Assembly: GCA_900074725.1 (NCBI GenBank)
Contig: LT598454.1
Coordinates: 1,060,854 to 1,124,853, forward strand
Origin: Lachancea dasiensis
Lineage: Eukaryota > Ascomycota > Saccharomycetes > Saccharomycetales > Saccharomycetaceae
Direction of reading: 5' to 3'
Length of the DNA stretch: 64,000 bases
Below, in pieces: positions 45,693-56,007 of this stretch; within the stretch, counting starts at the first letter, position 1; each line of letters begins with the position of its first letter. The position numbers and the translations under genes are program-made. Below the pieces are notes generated by a model. It was given only the letters and a program-made list of their open reading frames with translations, did not search any database and was not told the origin of the DNA.

Positions 45693-47852
45693 CTATATAG
45701 CCCACGTATGCACATCCCCATTGGTGCGACCTTCTACGAGGTATCCATGCTTGTATCGTATGAAATCAACGACATTGTTGTCGGTATCTGCAGGTTCCGC
45801 CTCGCCGCAGATCCAGTGGCGACTCTCTTTCCGATCGTAAACCTTGACACTGTTTTCGTTATTGGCGGCGACAATTTTGTCTAGATCAAATTGCAAACTG
45901 CTAACAGGGCTGTTGTACGCAAATACATCAGCTAGTAGTCCAGTTCGTAGATCCCAAATCCGTATGCTGCGGTCCAGGGACCCTGTCACCAAGTTGATCG
46001 AGTCGAACTGCAGACCTGTGACTGCATCAGTGTGGCCCTCGAGGGTGCGAATGACCTGTCCTGACCTGAGGTCCCATAGTCGGACCACGCCGTCCTTCGT
46101 CCCGGTAGCCATTGCCGCGTCGTAGCATTGTAACGCGCCAATAACTGGCGGGTCGTTGTGGGTAAGAAGCACACTGCTGCGCGGGTTGTGGGAGCGGACG
46201 GACGAAAAGCCATCAGACGTGCCCCTGTTTGTAAAGTTAAGATCAATAGTCTGTAGACACTTACCAGTGGTCAAATCCCACTGGCGAATCGTACGATCTT
46301 GAGAACCCGAAACGAGGGAGTCTCCTTCGAAATGCAAAGCGGTGATTTCGTCGACGTGGGCGTCGAACGTGTGCATACAAAGCTCATCCTCTTCAGCATC
46401 TACGCCACCTTCCTGATATATATCTTCAGCCTTTTCCACGTCCCAAAGTTTCAATAAGGCGTCACGGCCGCCAGTGATCAATGTGTATGACTCGTCCATT
46501 TGCATACAGCTTACGGAAGCCAGGTGGCCCGGCAGGCAAGCGATCTGTGTTTGCTTACTCAAGTTCCAGATTTTGACGGAGTGATCCATTTTTCCCGCGG
46601 TACACATGGTACCGAACGGCATGTCGAAGTCCAGACACGTTATGCTATCGTCGTGCGCTTTAGGGAAAGATGCTATGCTGGCTCCAGGTTCGTAAAACTG
46701 TTGTAATGTTGGGTACGTCTTTCGTTTGCGGTGGTTAACGTGGAGAACATTTTGATTCGTGCGCTTTTGATTCTGGGAAGCCTTGAGTGAGGCTGCTTTT
46801 GAACTGGGCGGGCTCTTTTTTATTTTCTGATAAATAGACTTGCTCATCAAAGCAGATGTTTCGTCATCATCACTCTCAGGTGCGTTGTTGTTGGCCAGTT
46901 CCTGTGCTGTTGTGCTACTTTGGATGGTTCTTTTGGTACTGCTTTCTGCCGATGCGCCCTTCATGTCGGAGCGATTCTCGCTTTCGGCATCTTCGTCCAG
47001 GCCATGTTCCTGAATCAAATCAATTCTGTCTTTGACAAGAGCGAGATGCTTTTCTAGAAAAATCTCATTTTGCTCCACTCTGGCCACTCGTTTGAAAACA
47101 AAGTTACGAACCATCTTTAGCTTTTCCAACTTAGCGTCAATCTCTTTGATCTCACTAGCTGCCAAGTTTTTTTGAATCTCTAACAAGTCCAAGTTATCAG
47201 TGATGCTTTGTGATGCAGTTTTCAGAGTATGCAGTGAATATGTCTCGCTCAGCTCATCCCAATCGAGTTTCCCTGGCAAGGAAAATGCCTCTTCCCCAGT
47301 ACTCTCCTCTGAATTCGTAAGAGTACGAGATTCCTCATGGTTGCCATGCGAACTGATTGTCTCGTTGATGGTAGGCAGCGAAGAGTGGAAGCCCTGAAAT
47401 AGAGATGGCTCTTCTCCAGTTGATCTGCTATGGGACGTGGCATCGCCGTTTTCGGTCAAGAGACGCCGCGAGCTTTTCTTACTGCGATTTGAATTCTTAG
47501 AATTCGGTATATCATACAGCAGTTCTTCACTGAGATAGCTAAGCACGCGAAAACTGGTCTTGGTGTTGCTAAATTGATTCTCAAAAAATGATTTTCCGTT
47601 CGGAGCAGAGTATATGTCTTGAAAGGACTTGTTATCTTCCTTCCGAAATGGATTTGCCGTGGTCCTTAACTTTGTTAAAGCGCTACTGGAGCCCGAGTGG
47701 GTGATTGTCTGGTGTAGCAATTTCTTGTAAGGACTGCTATATGATAATATAGTGTCTTCCATTGACTGTGATCCAAAAATTGCCGAGGCTGTAGTTGACA
47801 CAGCCCTTCCAAATTGAGCCAATTGGTCGGAGTTGGTTGAATTGGATCCCAT
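45693..47852 (-). CDS. MDV1: Mitochondrial fission adaptor Mdv1/Caf4
   Basis: This 719-residue protein is the single counterpart of the S. cerevisiae pair Mdv1 (YJL112W, 714) and Caf4 (YKR036C, 643). They bind Fis1 on the mitochondrial outer membrane and recruit the dynamin Dnm1 for fission. The N-terminal region (about 1-200) holds the Fis1-binding helices and begins with a segment containing FGRAVSTTASAIFG. A coiled coil lies at about 220-285 (LDLLEIQKNLAASEIKEIDAKLEKLK), then a Ser/Lys-rich linker. The C-terminal half is a WD40 propeller from about residue 395: repeats end in SVKIWNLSK, LLKLWDVEK, TIRQWDLTT, VVRLWDLRS, SIRIWDLRT and SVKVYDRKE. No break is seen. Confidence 0.95.
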   Translation of the reverse strand: MGSNSTNSDQLAQFGRAVSTTASAIFGSQSMEDTILSYSSPYKKLLHQTITHSGSSSALTKLRTTANPFRKEDNKSFQDIYSAPNGKSFFENQFSNTKTSFRVLSYLSEELLYDIPNSKNSNRSKKSSRRLLTENGDATSHSRSTGEEPSLFQGFHSSLPTINETISSHGNHEESRTLTNSEESTGEEAFSLPGKLDWDELSETYSLHTLKTASQSITDNLDLLEIQKNLAASEIKEIDAKLEKLKMVRNFVFKRVARVEQNEIFLEKHLALVKDRIDLIQEHGLDEDAESENRSDMKGASAESSTKRTIQSSTTAQELANNNAPESDDDETSALMSKSIYQKIKKSPPSSKAASLKASQNQKRTNQNVLHVNHRKRKTYPTLQQFYEPGASIASFPKAHDDSITCLDFDMPFGTMCTAGKMDHSVKIWNLSKQTQIACLPGHLASVSCMQMDESYTLITGGRDALLKLWDVEKAEDIYQEGGVDAEEDELCMHTFDAHVDEITALHFEGDSLVSGSQDRTIRQWDLTTGKCLQTIDLNFTNRGTSDGFSSVRSHNPRSSVLLTHNDPPVIGALQCYDAAMATGTKDGVVRLWDLRSGQVIRTLEGHTDAVTGLQFDSINLVTGSLDRSIRIWDLRTGLLADVFAYNSPVSSLQFDLDKIVAANNENSVKVYDRKESRHWICGEAEPADTDNNVVDFIRYKHGYLVEGRTNGDVHTWAI

Positions 47853-48175
47853 GCTCCCTTAGAAGGATCTTCAAGGCCCTTAACACCTTTGTGGAGAGTT
47901 TTTGGTTTTAAGCTTTACCGATCTTGAATTTTTTGCCGTAAGATTGCCCGCAGATTTGGTCACTATTTAACATTCTGACAGACATGTCCAAGATAGAGAA
48001 AACAAGCAATGTTCTTGTCGCCTTTGGCCTACTAGCTTTGGATATAGCACCTATCGAGTGCTAAGGACTCGATGAAAGACCAAAGTTGCCCAGAATATGT
48101 GGAGCATCTTCCTCACAAGCCTCTCACATTACTCCTACCAACAGCTAGTAGCATTATAGCATTTGATTCACTTCC
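47853..48175. other. Intergenic region MDV1-SPC34
   Basis: This 323-bp gap includes the MDV1 promoter and the SPC34 terminator. No distinctive motif was recognised. Confidence 0.5.
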
Positions 48176-49003
48176 TTATCTCTCCTGTAGCTCATTGAGT
48201 CTTTTCTGTAAATCAGAGAGCTCTTCCTGTTCCTTTTGCAGCAACCTAGCAACTCCTGAACTCATTTTCATATCTTGCAACTGGGTCTCTTGTTCCTGTA
48301 TCTGGGCCCTGAGCTGTTGTATCTCGGTTCCTATTTCATTGTAGTGCTGCAGAAGATCGGAATAGCCCTTTTGATACTCGGAGATTGGCCAACGGGTGAC
48401 GATTTCGTTGAAAACTCTGAAAACTAGCTCCACGGGAAAGTCTTCGACAAAAAGGGTCTTTCTGCGGCTTTCTTGCTCATCGTCGCCTTTTCCGTTGCTT
48501 TCTGTAACCACAGTCCCATTCTGTAATGCAACGAGCAGATTTTGTATCTGCTCATCGCCTTCAAATTTCTTGAGTAGCACTTCGAAAACCCCTTCCGCAT
48601 TCAGTCCATCGAATACGTACATTTGTTGTTTGCGACCACGGGCAGCGTCTTGCTCATGCTGCTTAAGGTAGAAGCTCTTGGGAACGTGAATAATTGGCGT
48701 TTGTTCAACATCCCCCAAACGGCGGTTGCGTTTCAAGTTCTGCTCGTGTTCTGTCAGAAAATCGAAAACTCCTATTTTGTCGTCCTTCCGCCGAGGTAAC
48801 CCGTTTTGATCGATTTTGTAAAGTGATACCTCTTCCCGGGCATCCCCATCACGGATTATGTTTGTGATTACGTCGGCATAAGATACCGACGAGTCTGACA
48901 CGATAGCGTTGTGAAAGATGCCAGGAGGTTTGAAATATAAGGTGGATATGGATTCCCCAGATTGTTTGATCTGATTCAGACACTCGCTTAGATCTCGAGA
49001 CAT
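48176..49003 (-). CDS. SPC34: DASH/Dam1 complex subunit Spc34
   Basis: This 275-residue protein is the counterpart of S. cerevisiae Spc34 (YKR037C, 295 residues), a subunit of the ten-protein Dam1/DASH ring that couples kinetochores to microtubule ends. The conserved N-terminus includes SLYF-like TLYFKPPGIFHNAIVSD and the segment ITNIIRDGDAREEVSLYKID, then VPKSFYLKQHE. The C-terminal 75 residues are a coiled coil (LLQHYNEIGTEIQQLRAQIQEQETQLQDM and QKEQEELSDLQKRLNELQER), which pairs with Spc19 in the complex. Neighbours MDV1/CAF4 and KAE1 are as on S. cerevisiae chromosome XI. The KAE1 stop lies 183 bp upstream of its ATG on the same strand. Confidence 0.95.
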   Translation of the reverse strand: MSRDLSECLNQIKQSGESISTLYFKPPGIFHNAIVSDSSVSYADVITNIIRDGDAREEVSLYKIDQNGLPRRKDDKIGVFDFLTEHEQNLKRNRRLGDVEQTPIIHVPKSFYLKQHEQDAARGRKQQMYVFDGLNAEGVFEVLLKKFEGDEQIQNLLVALQNGTVVTESNGKGDDEQESRRKTLFVEDFPVELVFRVFNEIVTRWPISEYQKGYSDLLQHYNEIGTEIQQLRAQIQEQETQLQDMKMSSGVARLLQKEQEELSDLQKRLNELQER

Positions 49004-49186
49004 GCCTTTTGTGGTTTAATCTTCGTTGTTTACATGTTTATACTTTTGAGCATATCGGATTATTAGGCGTTTTCTTACCAGAAATCCTAGGTGCGATGAA
49101 GTTTAAAGGCATAACAAATTAAATACCTTCTATAGAGCTCATTTCTGACTATGACGATGTGGAAAGTACTTTACTATCTGTGTCTA

Positions 49187-50344
49187 TTACTCTCTCCACG
49201 CTACATAAACTTCGTCAGTTCTGAACTTTTGAGTAACAACCGTCTCCGACATATCTTTGACTATATTGCCCATTCTAAATTGTAGAAGCCCGGCCTGTGC
49301 AATCATGACACCATTGTCAATACAGAAACGCTCGTCTGTCGCGTGGACTTGGCCGTTGGATCTGTCACGACACATGGAAGCCATCATCTCTTGCAATCGG
49401 ACGTTACAGCCCACACCCCCGACGATTAACACCTGATTTGAGTTGACGTGAGCCATGGCACGCTCGGTGATTTCAACCAGCATGGCAAACAGGTTCTCTT
49501 GTAGAGAGTAGCACAGGTCTTCGACGGTAACGAGCTGCTCTCCCGTATGTGGGTCAAATAAAAGCTTGTTCTTGATGTTCTTGTTGAATAAGTCTTTGGC
49601 CAGGGAGTCTACGTATCCCAAAATACCGCTCATAGACAAGTCCATGCCCTTGACGGTGTAAGGGAGTTCGACCAGCCGTTCTTTGTTAGTACATTTGAGA
49701 GCCAATTGCTCGATGTTGTACCCCGGAGAAGGCTCGTTGGGTATCTTTAAGGTTCTTGCGAAGCGGTCCAGGCAATTTCCGATCGCGATATCGAGCGTTT
49801 CGCCGAATATGCGATAGCAGTTCTCAGAGTATGCAATGACCTGGGTGTTTCCTCCACTTACGTAAAGCACCACAGGATTTTCGGCCTTGGTGATCTCCCG
49901 GCCCATTTCGATGTGGCCCACGCAGTGGTTTACGCCCACCAACGGCACATTCCACATGAGGGAGAGCGTTCTGGCCATGACCACGACCGAGTGTAGAGGG
50001 GCACCCATTCCGGGGCCCTTGGTGAAACAAATGGTGTCGAGTTCGCTGGGATCGTTGATGCCGGCTTCCTGGAGTGCGGAACGCACTAGCCGCACGGCCC
50101 AGTTGCGGTGGTGTCTGGCGGTGTCTCTTGGGAGGAAACCTTCGCCCGGCGGAGTCACGTACGTGTCTCTGATGTTTGAGAGAATCTGCATATCACAATG
50201 GTGGGAAAGATCGCTATCATAATGTTTTTCCAGCAACGGGTGTTTGATGACCCCGACGCCGAGCTTATTGGCGGAGCCCTCGAGCCCCAGGGCCAAGTAG
50301 TAGTCTCTGCCGTTTCGAGGCGGGATCTGGTTGAGGTTGACCAT
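49187..50344 (-). CDS. KAE1: KEOPS tRNA t6A-synthesis subunit Kae1
   Basis: This 385-residue protein is the counterpart of S. cerevisiae Kae1 (YKR038C, 386 residues). Kae1 is the catalytic subunit of the KEOPS/EKC complex, which transfers threonylcarbamoyl to A37 of tRNAs that read ANN codons; the complex also supports telomere length and transcription. The ASKHA fold begins [18 protein letters not shown]. The metal-binding HxxxH is in [11 protein letters not shown] (about residues 138-148). [12 protein letters not shown] and the late [17 protein letters not shown] are the nucleotide-binding loops. The ATG at 50344 matches the family N-terminus [20 protein letters not shown]. Upstream lies the 3.5-kb gene-free region before GAP1. 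Confidence 0.97.
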   Translation of the reverse strand: MVNLNQIPPRNGRDYYLALGLEGSANKLGVGVIKHPLLEKHYDSDLSHHCDMQILSNIRDTYVTPPGEGFLPRDTARHHRNWAVRLVRSALQEAGINDPSELDTICFTKGPGMGAPLHSVVVMARTLSLMWNVPLVGVNHCVGHIEMGREITKAENPVVLYVSGGNTQVIAYSENCYRIFGETLDIAIGNCLDRFARTLKIPNEPSPGYNIEQLALKCTNKERLVELPYTVKGMDLSMSGILGYVDSLAKDLFNKNIKNKLLFDPHTGEQLVTVEDLCYSLQENLFAMLVEITERAMAHVNSNQVLIVGGVGCNVRLQEMMASMCRDRSNGQVHATDERFCIDNGVMIAQAGLLQFRMGNIVKDMSETVVTQKFRTDEVYVAWRE

Positions 50345-52869
50345 GGTTGAGAGATAAGAGCAGCTTGGATGTGCTGTTTTCTTGATTTGCTAGGCTTTAG
50401 GATGGTGTCAATAGCTTTCCAGTTATTGGTAGACGAGGATTAAAAGGTCCCGATGCGTGCCAGTTTTGTAGTTTTGGTCCAACATTGAAACTTTCAGATG
50501 CAATGACATGTGCATAGGTTTACGAGCTTTTAAAGCGAGCACAGCAACCGAGAGCCTCCTGTACACTACAAAAAAGAGCAGAACCGTCGAGTACATCGCG
50601 CTATTGCGGATAAGCTCAGTTTATTCGGACGATCCTCATACTACTTGCACAACGCAAAGCTCCAGACGGAAGCTTGTATTTGCTCTGCGTAGGACACTAG
50701 GCCGGAGTAAACAGTGTAAAATTACAATGCGCTCGGCGTTACTAAAGTAAACACAACTAGTTATATCTCAATACACAGCTCTCCTGGATTATCTGTCACC
50801 TTAAAACAGCTCCTGACCTGTCATCGCACGCGGGGCCCATCATATCCCCGTGATGATGTGACAAATTTGGCGTTGTTATTGTGATGATAGACCCGACCAG
50901 CTGCTCTTGTTGTCGTGCTCGTCGCGCCCTTCCTAATCACTATGGCTGCCCCAGCTCGGCTGAGAGATGGATGAATCCGGCAGCCAACAATCACAGTCGA
51001 TACAAAGATGGGATATGTTTCAGATACATCAAGTGAAATTGTCGGTTGCATTTAAAGCATCCGACAGACAGGACTGGAGCTTGGTCAAGTTCAATCCACC
51101 TATACGCTGTACTGTACACGTCATAGCTACTGAGGTTCCTGCATTCGTTCTTTAGGTTGCAGCTGGTGGAAGAGGGATCTTTTCGCTATGGAAGCCCTTC
51201 TCATCTTTTTAAGACTTTGTAGCTGGTGGAAATGTTTGTATCTTGACACCCTTTTCCAAGATAATCAGTGTCGGTAGGAGCTGAAATTTATCAGGACTAC
51301 CAGGTGGGGTGATTTAGTACTTATCAGAATGGTGTCTAGTTGCCCGATAGTTAAACGTTGTGTCAGAATAGTACGACGCGATATTAAGACGTCAGGACTG
51401 TAAGGACGTGAATGGTCAACCGTTGGAATCTGGGGGAATAGCGGTTGCAGAGAAACGACTTGGTCACTCTGCTCCATTTTACACAGAAATCTAACCTGCC
51501 AGGTTCAAATTTAGAGTCCTAAGTGACCAGAATTTTACCTTAATGCAGTAGGCCATGCGTCTCAGATTTATGGTTCAATTCGATAATCACAGAGGGACAA
51601 GTCGAAGTCGCTCTAAAAAGCTTCCGATCTCTCATCAGAAAATGAGACTTGATGCACGATGTTTATCTGAAGTTTACACGAAAAGATTGCATGCCGTTTG
51701 CGGCTGACGCGAAGTCGGTAGAACCAAATTATCATCAGTGACTGATTGGTCTTCCTTGATGTTTTTCCGTAAGCTTATGGGAGAACATTTTGATACGCAA
51801 AAGGTTGGCAAGTGCTCACTATTTGATTAAGCTTCGCATTATGTAAAGTACCAATCACTATTGGTATGGCATAAAACTCAACAATGTGTCAAGCCTCAAA
51901 AAACGAGGTTTGAATGAACGGAAAAAGAGGTTGATAGCTGACCATGGGCGAAGGAAATCACTCAGCTTCACTTCTCACAGTGCAAGCGTAACACTTATAC
52001 AGAATATTCACCATTTTCCACTACAAAATATTTTTCAAGCAGTCTCACACTCCTCTGTGCGTTCCACTTATCCTGTATGAGCGTATAGGCTTTGACACGC
52101 CGGTGTCGAGTTGAAGCTTTTGATGAGGGTGAAACTCCTGAACACAGAAAGACGAAAATGCCATCCCTCCATGGCTGGCGCCGTTACCTATATACACTTA
52201 CTACTCCTACAGAGGCCCTTCCAGGCGCTTTAGCGTCTTCACCCAACATCTGCCTGAATTACTTACCCAAGCTGTCTACCAGACCACCTTGCGAACACCA
52301 TTAGAATCCTCACGCTACTTGCTTCCATACTCATCTCACCTCTTGGCTCATCTCGTTGTAGAACTACGTCTGGGGAAGATCACGAGCCCACGAATATAAT
52401 GACGATCAGAAACTGGGTAGATTCAAGATTAGGACTCGTACGCTAGGATCTTATATTGTAGGCCAGCGGGAAGCATGAGAATGGCCTACCGAACCATCAC
52501 ACCTGACACCAATTAGACCGATGTTCCGGGTTTGAACCCCATCACCCAAGCTGCTACAGCTGTTACATTGCCAGCGTTGACTACAGCGTGAGTTTGGTCA
52601 ACAAAAGCTCGCCGAAGCTGCTCGCTGGTGTTGCTCGTGGCATAAGGGAAAACCCAGGTAGAATGAAGGGTGTCTTCACCATTCTACTCATGGCTCAGGT
52701 GTCTACTCGAAGCGACGCACCCAGCCCTGCACTAATGCTACAGCACGTGCACCGGTAGACCCTAGCGATAGCGCGGCCGCCCAAAGTACCACGAACGCGT
52801 ATATCCAGGTAGCAGTGGACACAGGCTTCAGATACTTTTCAGGTAGCGCAGACCACCTGGCCGGATAGA

Positions 52870-52909
52870 AACCAGGTGACACGTGACACATGTCACGTGT
52901 CACCTGGTT
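52870..52909. repeat. 40-bp palindrome with 19-bp arms
   Basis: The left arm is 52870-52888 (AACCAGGTGACACGTGACA), the spacer is CA (52889-52890), and the right arm 52891-52909 is its exact reverse complement. Each arm contains a CACGTG core, so it offers two E-box/Cbf1-type sites (GACACGTGAC). It lies about 910 bp upstream of the GAP1 start. Confidence 0.9.
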
Positions 52910-52921
52910 GCGGGAAAAACA

Positions 52922-52946
52922 GTACCCGTCGTACCCGTCGTACCCA
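52922..52946. repeat. Short GTACCCGTC tandem repeat
   Basis: Two copies of GTACCCGTC (52922-52930 and 52931-52939) and a partial third (GTACCCA) follow the palindrome by 12 bp. Confidence 0.8.
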
Positions 52947-53077
52947 GTCTACTCGTTTTCCAGTCCCGCCACCACCTGCACCACCCTCACGGCGCTCGTC
53001 GCTTTTCGTCGCTCGTTCTCATCGTTCGGTGGCCGTCCTATCAGTGTCTTCCGGCTGTTGCTGGTGGTCCTGCCATG

Positions 53078-53455
53078 CTTATCTCCCGTGGTTGTGTCTG
53101 GTCTGTCACCTGCCACTCAGATAAGATCTGCCTAGCACGGTAGCTACGGCACGAAAATCCATCCCAAGAGCGGAACATAGACACGCGGACCATATTTTTT
53201 TCCCAGCACAGTGTGCAGGAGCTAAGCTACCGCTCCTGCATTCGCATAAGCGATCGATACAGCTGGAATCGCCTTCTCTGCTGGCGTCGAATCCTGAGAG
53301 CACCTTTCGTTAAACCAAGCAGAACGCTCCGCCAGTGACGCCGTGGTAGTTGTGCCAGCAGCTTATCTGTTTTCCATATACGACAGCCAGTATCTCTGTG
53401 GTAACGTGCTCACTTGACCAGCAGTCTCCCTCAGTGTCCATCTCAGTGTCTTATC
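53078..53455. promoter_or_regulatory. GATA-site cluster of the GAP1 promoter
   Basis: CTTATC lies at 53078-53083, GATAAG at 53120-53125, CTTATC at 53362-53367 and 53450-53455, that is 365-740 bp before the ATG. In S. cerevisiae GAP1 is driven by Gln3 and Gat1 through such sites and restrained by Dal80/Gzf3. Confidence 0.7.
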
Positions 53456-53713
53456 AACTGTCCAAAAAGTTTTCACCACAGCAACAGGCCATCGAGTACG
53501 ACTCCAACGATGGCGAGGGTGGGTTGATTTTTTGCCAGTAATAGTGCCTTGGTTTTTCTGTTTGTTATCACAGCGTTCATATTGGGTGGACTGATAGAAG
53601 AAATTGATAACCGGTTTACGATACAACGACAGATAGGCAGAAGAAAGGCGAAAGTGTAAGGTAAGTGAGATAACAGTGGGTAAAGTACTGGCCTCACGTC
53701 CCCCGCACATGCG

Positions 53714-53720
53714 TATATAA
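53714..53720 (+). promoter_or_regulatory. TATA box of GAP1
   Basis: A perfect TATATAA lies 100 bp upstream of the GAP1 start codon. Confidence 0.7.
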
Positions 53721-53819
53721 AGAGACGAGAGTTCAGCATTCCTCGAAGTAGAGAGTTTAGAGTTGTTCTTTTCGCTGTCAACCAATACTAGACATCTTCT
53801 CGTTCTCTAGCTTGTTATC

Positions 53820-55595
53820 ATGAGCGAAGATAAGAATTTCGTCTATGCTAAGGAAGAGCCCGTTCCGGGCGCTCAGGACTCCTACGAGATGTCGTCGGAG
53901 TCCAACAAGGACCATTCCAGCCCCAAATCGGTGTCTGCGTGGCAGGACTTCAAAGACAGCTTCAAGAGAGTGAAGTTGGAGGAAATGGACCCCAACTTGA
54001 CGGAGGCTGAGAAGATCGCGATGGCCACTGCGCGCTCGCCTCTGCAACGTCACTTGAAGAACAGACACTTGCAGATGATTGCGATCGGTGGTGCGATCGG
54101 TACGGGTCTGTTCGTGGGATCCGGTACTGCGTTGAGAACCGCTGGTCCAGCTGGTATTTTGATCGGCTGGGGTCTGATGGGTACTATGATTTACTGTGTT
54201 GTTATGGCGGTGGGAGAGATGGCTGTTGCCTATCCTGTTTCCGGTGGGTTCACCACCTTCGCTGTTCGTTTCTTGGATGAGTCTCTTGGTTTTGCTTTGA
54301 ACTACAACTATATGTTGCAGTGGTTAGTTGTTATCCCTCTGGAACTAGTTGCCGCGTCTATCACAGTCAACTTCTGGGGCACGCCGCCAAGGTACAGAGA
54401 CGGTTTTGTTGCCTTGTTTTACGTTGTGGTGGTGGTCATCAACTTCTTCGGTGCCAAAGGGTACGGTGAAGCCGAGTTTGTTTTCTCTTTGATCAAAGTC
54501 GTTACCGTCACCGGATTCATCATCCTGGGTATTGTATTGGTGTGTGGCGGTGGCCCTGAAGGTGGATACATCGGCGGTGCTCTATGGAACAACCCAGGTG
54601 CCATCCCAGGTGCCAATGCTGGACAACGCTTCAAAGGTGTTTGCACGGTATTTGTCACTGCTGCTTTCTCCTTTTCTGGTTCCGAATTGGTGGGGCTGGC
54701 CTCTGCCGAAACTGAAAACCCAAGAAAGGTGCTACCAGGTGCTGCCAAGCAAGTGTTCTGGAGAATCTGTCTGTTCTACATCATTTCGCTATGTTTGGTT
54801 GGGTTGTTGGTCCCATACAACGACGAGAACTTGATCGGTGCCTCCTCCGTTGATGCTGCTGCTTCTCCTTTCGTCATCGCCATCAAGACTCACGGTATCC
54901 GCGGTTTGCCTCACGTCATCAACGTTGTCATCTTGATTTCTGTGTTGTCTGTTGGTAACTCCGGTGTTTTCGCCTGTTCCAGAACTTTGACTGCCCTTGC
55001 TGAGCAAGGCTACTTGCCAAAGATCTTCGCCTACATTGACAGAAAGGGTAGACCTTTGGTGGCCACTGTCTTCACCTGTGTTTTCGCTTTGCTATCTTTC
55101 ATTGCTGCCTCTGACAAGGAAGGTGACGTGTTCAGCTGGTTGTTGGCCCTATCCGGGTTGTCGGCTTTGTTCACCTGGTTGGGTATCTGTTTGTGTCACA
55201 TTAGATTCAGAAGAGCTTTGGCTGCCCAAGGTAGATCCACCGACGAATTGGCCTTCACTTCTCCTGCTGGTTACTGGGGTTCAGTTTACGGTGCTGTCAT
55301 GCTTTTCTTGATTCTCATTGCTCAATTCTGGATCGCCGTCTGGCCTTTGGGTGGTGGTGGAAGTGCTGAAGCTTTCTTCAACGCTTACTTGTCCTTCCCA
55401 GTTTTGATTGCCTTTTACGTCTTCCACAAGATCTGGAAGAGAAACTGGACTTGGTTCATCAGAGCCAAGGACATGGACATTGACACTGGTAGAAGAGTCG
55501 TCGACATCGATGTTCTAAGAGAGGAAGTTGCTGAAGAAAAGTCCGTCTTAGCCAGCAAGCCATTTTATTACAGAGTTTGGAAATTCTGGTGTTAA
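53820..55595 (+). CDS. GAP1: General amino-acid permease
   Basis: This 591-residue protein is the counterpart of S. cerevisiae Gap1 (YKR039W, 602 residues), a plasma-membrane proton symporter for most amino acids and a nutrient transceptor. A hydrophilic N-terminus of about 85 residues contains several lysines that could serve Rsp5 ubiquitination and the pre-helix block LQRHLKNRHLQMIAIGGAIGTGL, the amino-acid permease signature. Twelve membrane helices follow, with the AFSFSGSELVGLASAETENPRK element after the sixth. It ends in YYRVWKFWC; the C-terminal FWC is the palmitoylation-type ending shared by Gap1 and its relatives. Codon bias is strong. Position after KAE1 matches S. cerevisiae chromosome XI, which makes Gap1 more likely than another amino-acid permease. 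Confidence 0.94.
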   Translation: MSEDKNFVYAKEEPVPGAQDSYEMSSESNKDHSSPKSVSAWQDFKDSFKRVKLEEMDPNLTEAEKIAMATARSPLQRHLKNRHLQMIAIGGAIGTGLFVGSGTALRTAGPAGILIGWGLMGTMIYCVVMAVGEMAVAYPVSGGFTTFAVRFLDESLGFALNYNYMLQWLVVIPLELVAASITVNFWGTPPRYRDGFVALFYVVVVVINFFGAKGYGEAEFVFSLIKVVTVTGFIILGIVLVCGGGPEGGYIGGALWNNPGAIPGANAGQRFKGVCTVFVTAAFSFSGSELVGLASAETENPRKVLPGAAKQVFWRICLFYIISLCLVGLLVPYNDENLIGASSVDAAASPFVIAIKTHGIRGLPHVINVVILISVLSVGNSGVFACSRTLTALAEQGYLPKIFAYIDRKGRPLVATVFTCVFALLSFIAASDKEGDVFSWLLALSGLSALFTWLGICLCHIRFRRALAAQGRSTDELAFTSPAGYWGSVYGAVMLFLILIAQFWIAVWPLGGGGSAEAFFNAYLSFPVLIAFYVFHKIWKRNWTWFIRAKDMDIDTGRRVVDIDVLREEVAEEKSVLASKPFYYRVWKFWC

Positions 55596-56007
55596 GGCAT
55601 TAATTGCCTGAATTTATCGAGCATAGTGCTCTTGTGTAATAAAGAATATGGATCAAATAGTATTTAAAACCATGAAAAATTGACGTAATTCTAATAATTT
55701 CAACGATATCGAACTGCAGATTGCTCAAGCAGTTTGTTTGCCCTGACAGGGTCTGTCTGTACTCCAGTTACAAACATCTCTTTCCAGTGAGTGCCAGCTA
55801 CCCATTTATCTTCTCTGTCGCCAAGCGACTGGAGAAAAAACATCTAGTCGCATGATCCGTCTGCAATGACCACTCATTTTTTTTCCACTTTCCATCTGAA
55901 AAATTTTCCACGATATATAAAGATCAAGCTCATCGCTTGAAGCTTTGCACTGTTTAGAATGTTTTATAGCTTTCATCACCATCGCACTTTTCATTAAGTA
56001 ACCAAAC
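55596..56007. promoter_or_regulatory. RPL4 promoter and synteny junction
   Basis: This 412-bp region joins the chromosome X/XI-type block to RPL4. Before RPL4 it holds a perfect RRPE (TGAAAAATTTTC, 55897-55908), a poly-T run near 55878-55886 and a TATATAA at 55914-55920, 88 bp from the ATG. A weak Rap1-like ACCCATTTA lies near 55800. Confidence 0.6.

Larger units (their letters stand above)
50345..53819. other. 3.5-kb gene-free region upstream of GAP1
   Basis: This is the longest gap in the window. Frames are short (at most 140 codons) and unlike known proteins. The right part holds CACGTG boxes (52744-52749, 52880-52885, 52894-52899), the 40-bp palindrome, a short GTACCCGTC tandem (52922-52946), and the GATA cluster and TATA box of GAP1. 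The left part (about 50.5-52.5 kb) holds no pattern that I recognise. No LTR ends or tRNA were seen. Confidence 0.6.

Noticed and set aside
52520-52555. tRNA-like T-arm (GGGTTTGAACCCC)
   Set aside because: Only three clean T-stem pairs form, and no A box, anticodon stem or acceptor stem could be fitted on either strand.
52860-52950. Possible centromere (CACGTG is CDEI-like)
   Set aside because: No AT-rich CDEII of about 80-160 bp and no CDEIII (TGTTT-TG-TTCCGAA type) follows; the flanks are GC-rich.
50345-53819. LTR retrotransposon or solo LTR in the gene desert
   Set aside because: No TG...CA-bounded repeat pair, primer-binding site or reverse-transcriptase motif was seen anywhere in the window.
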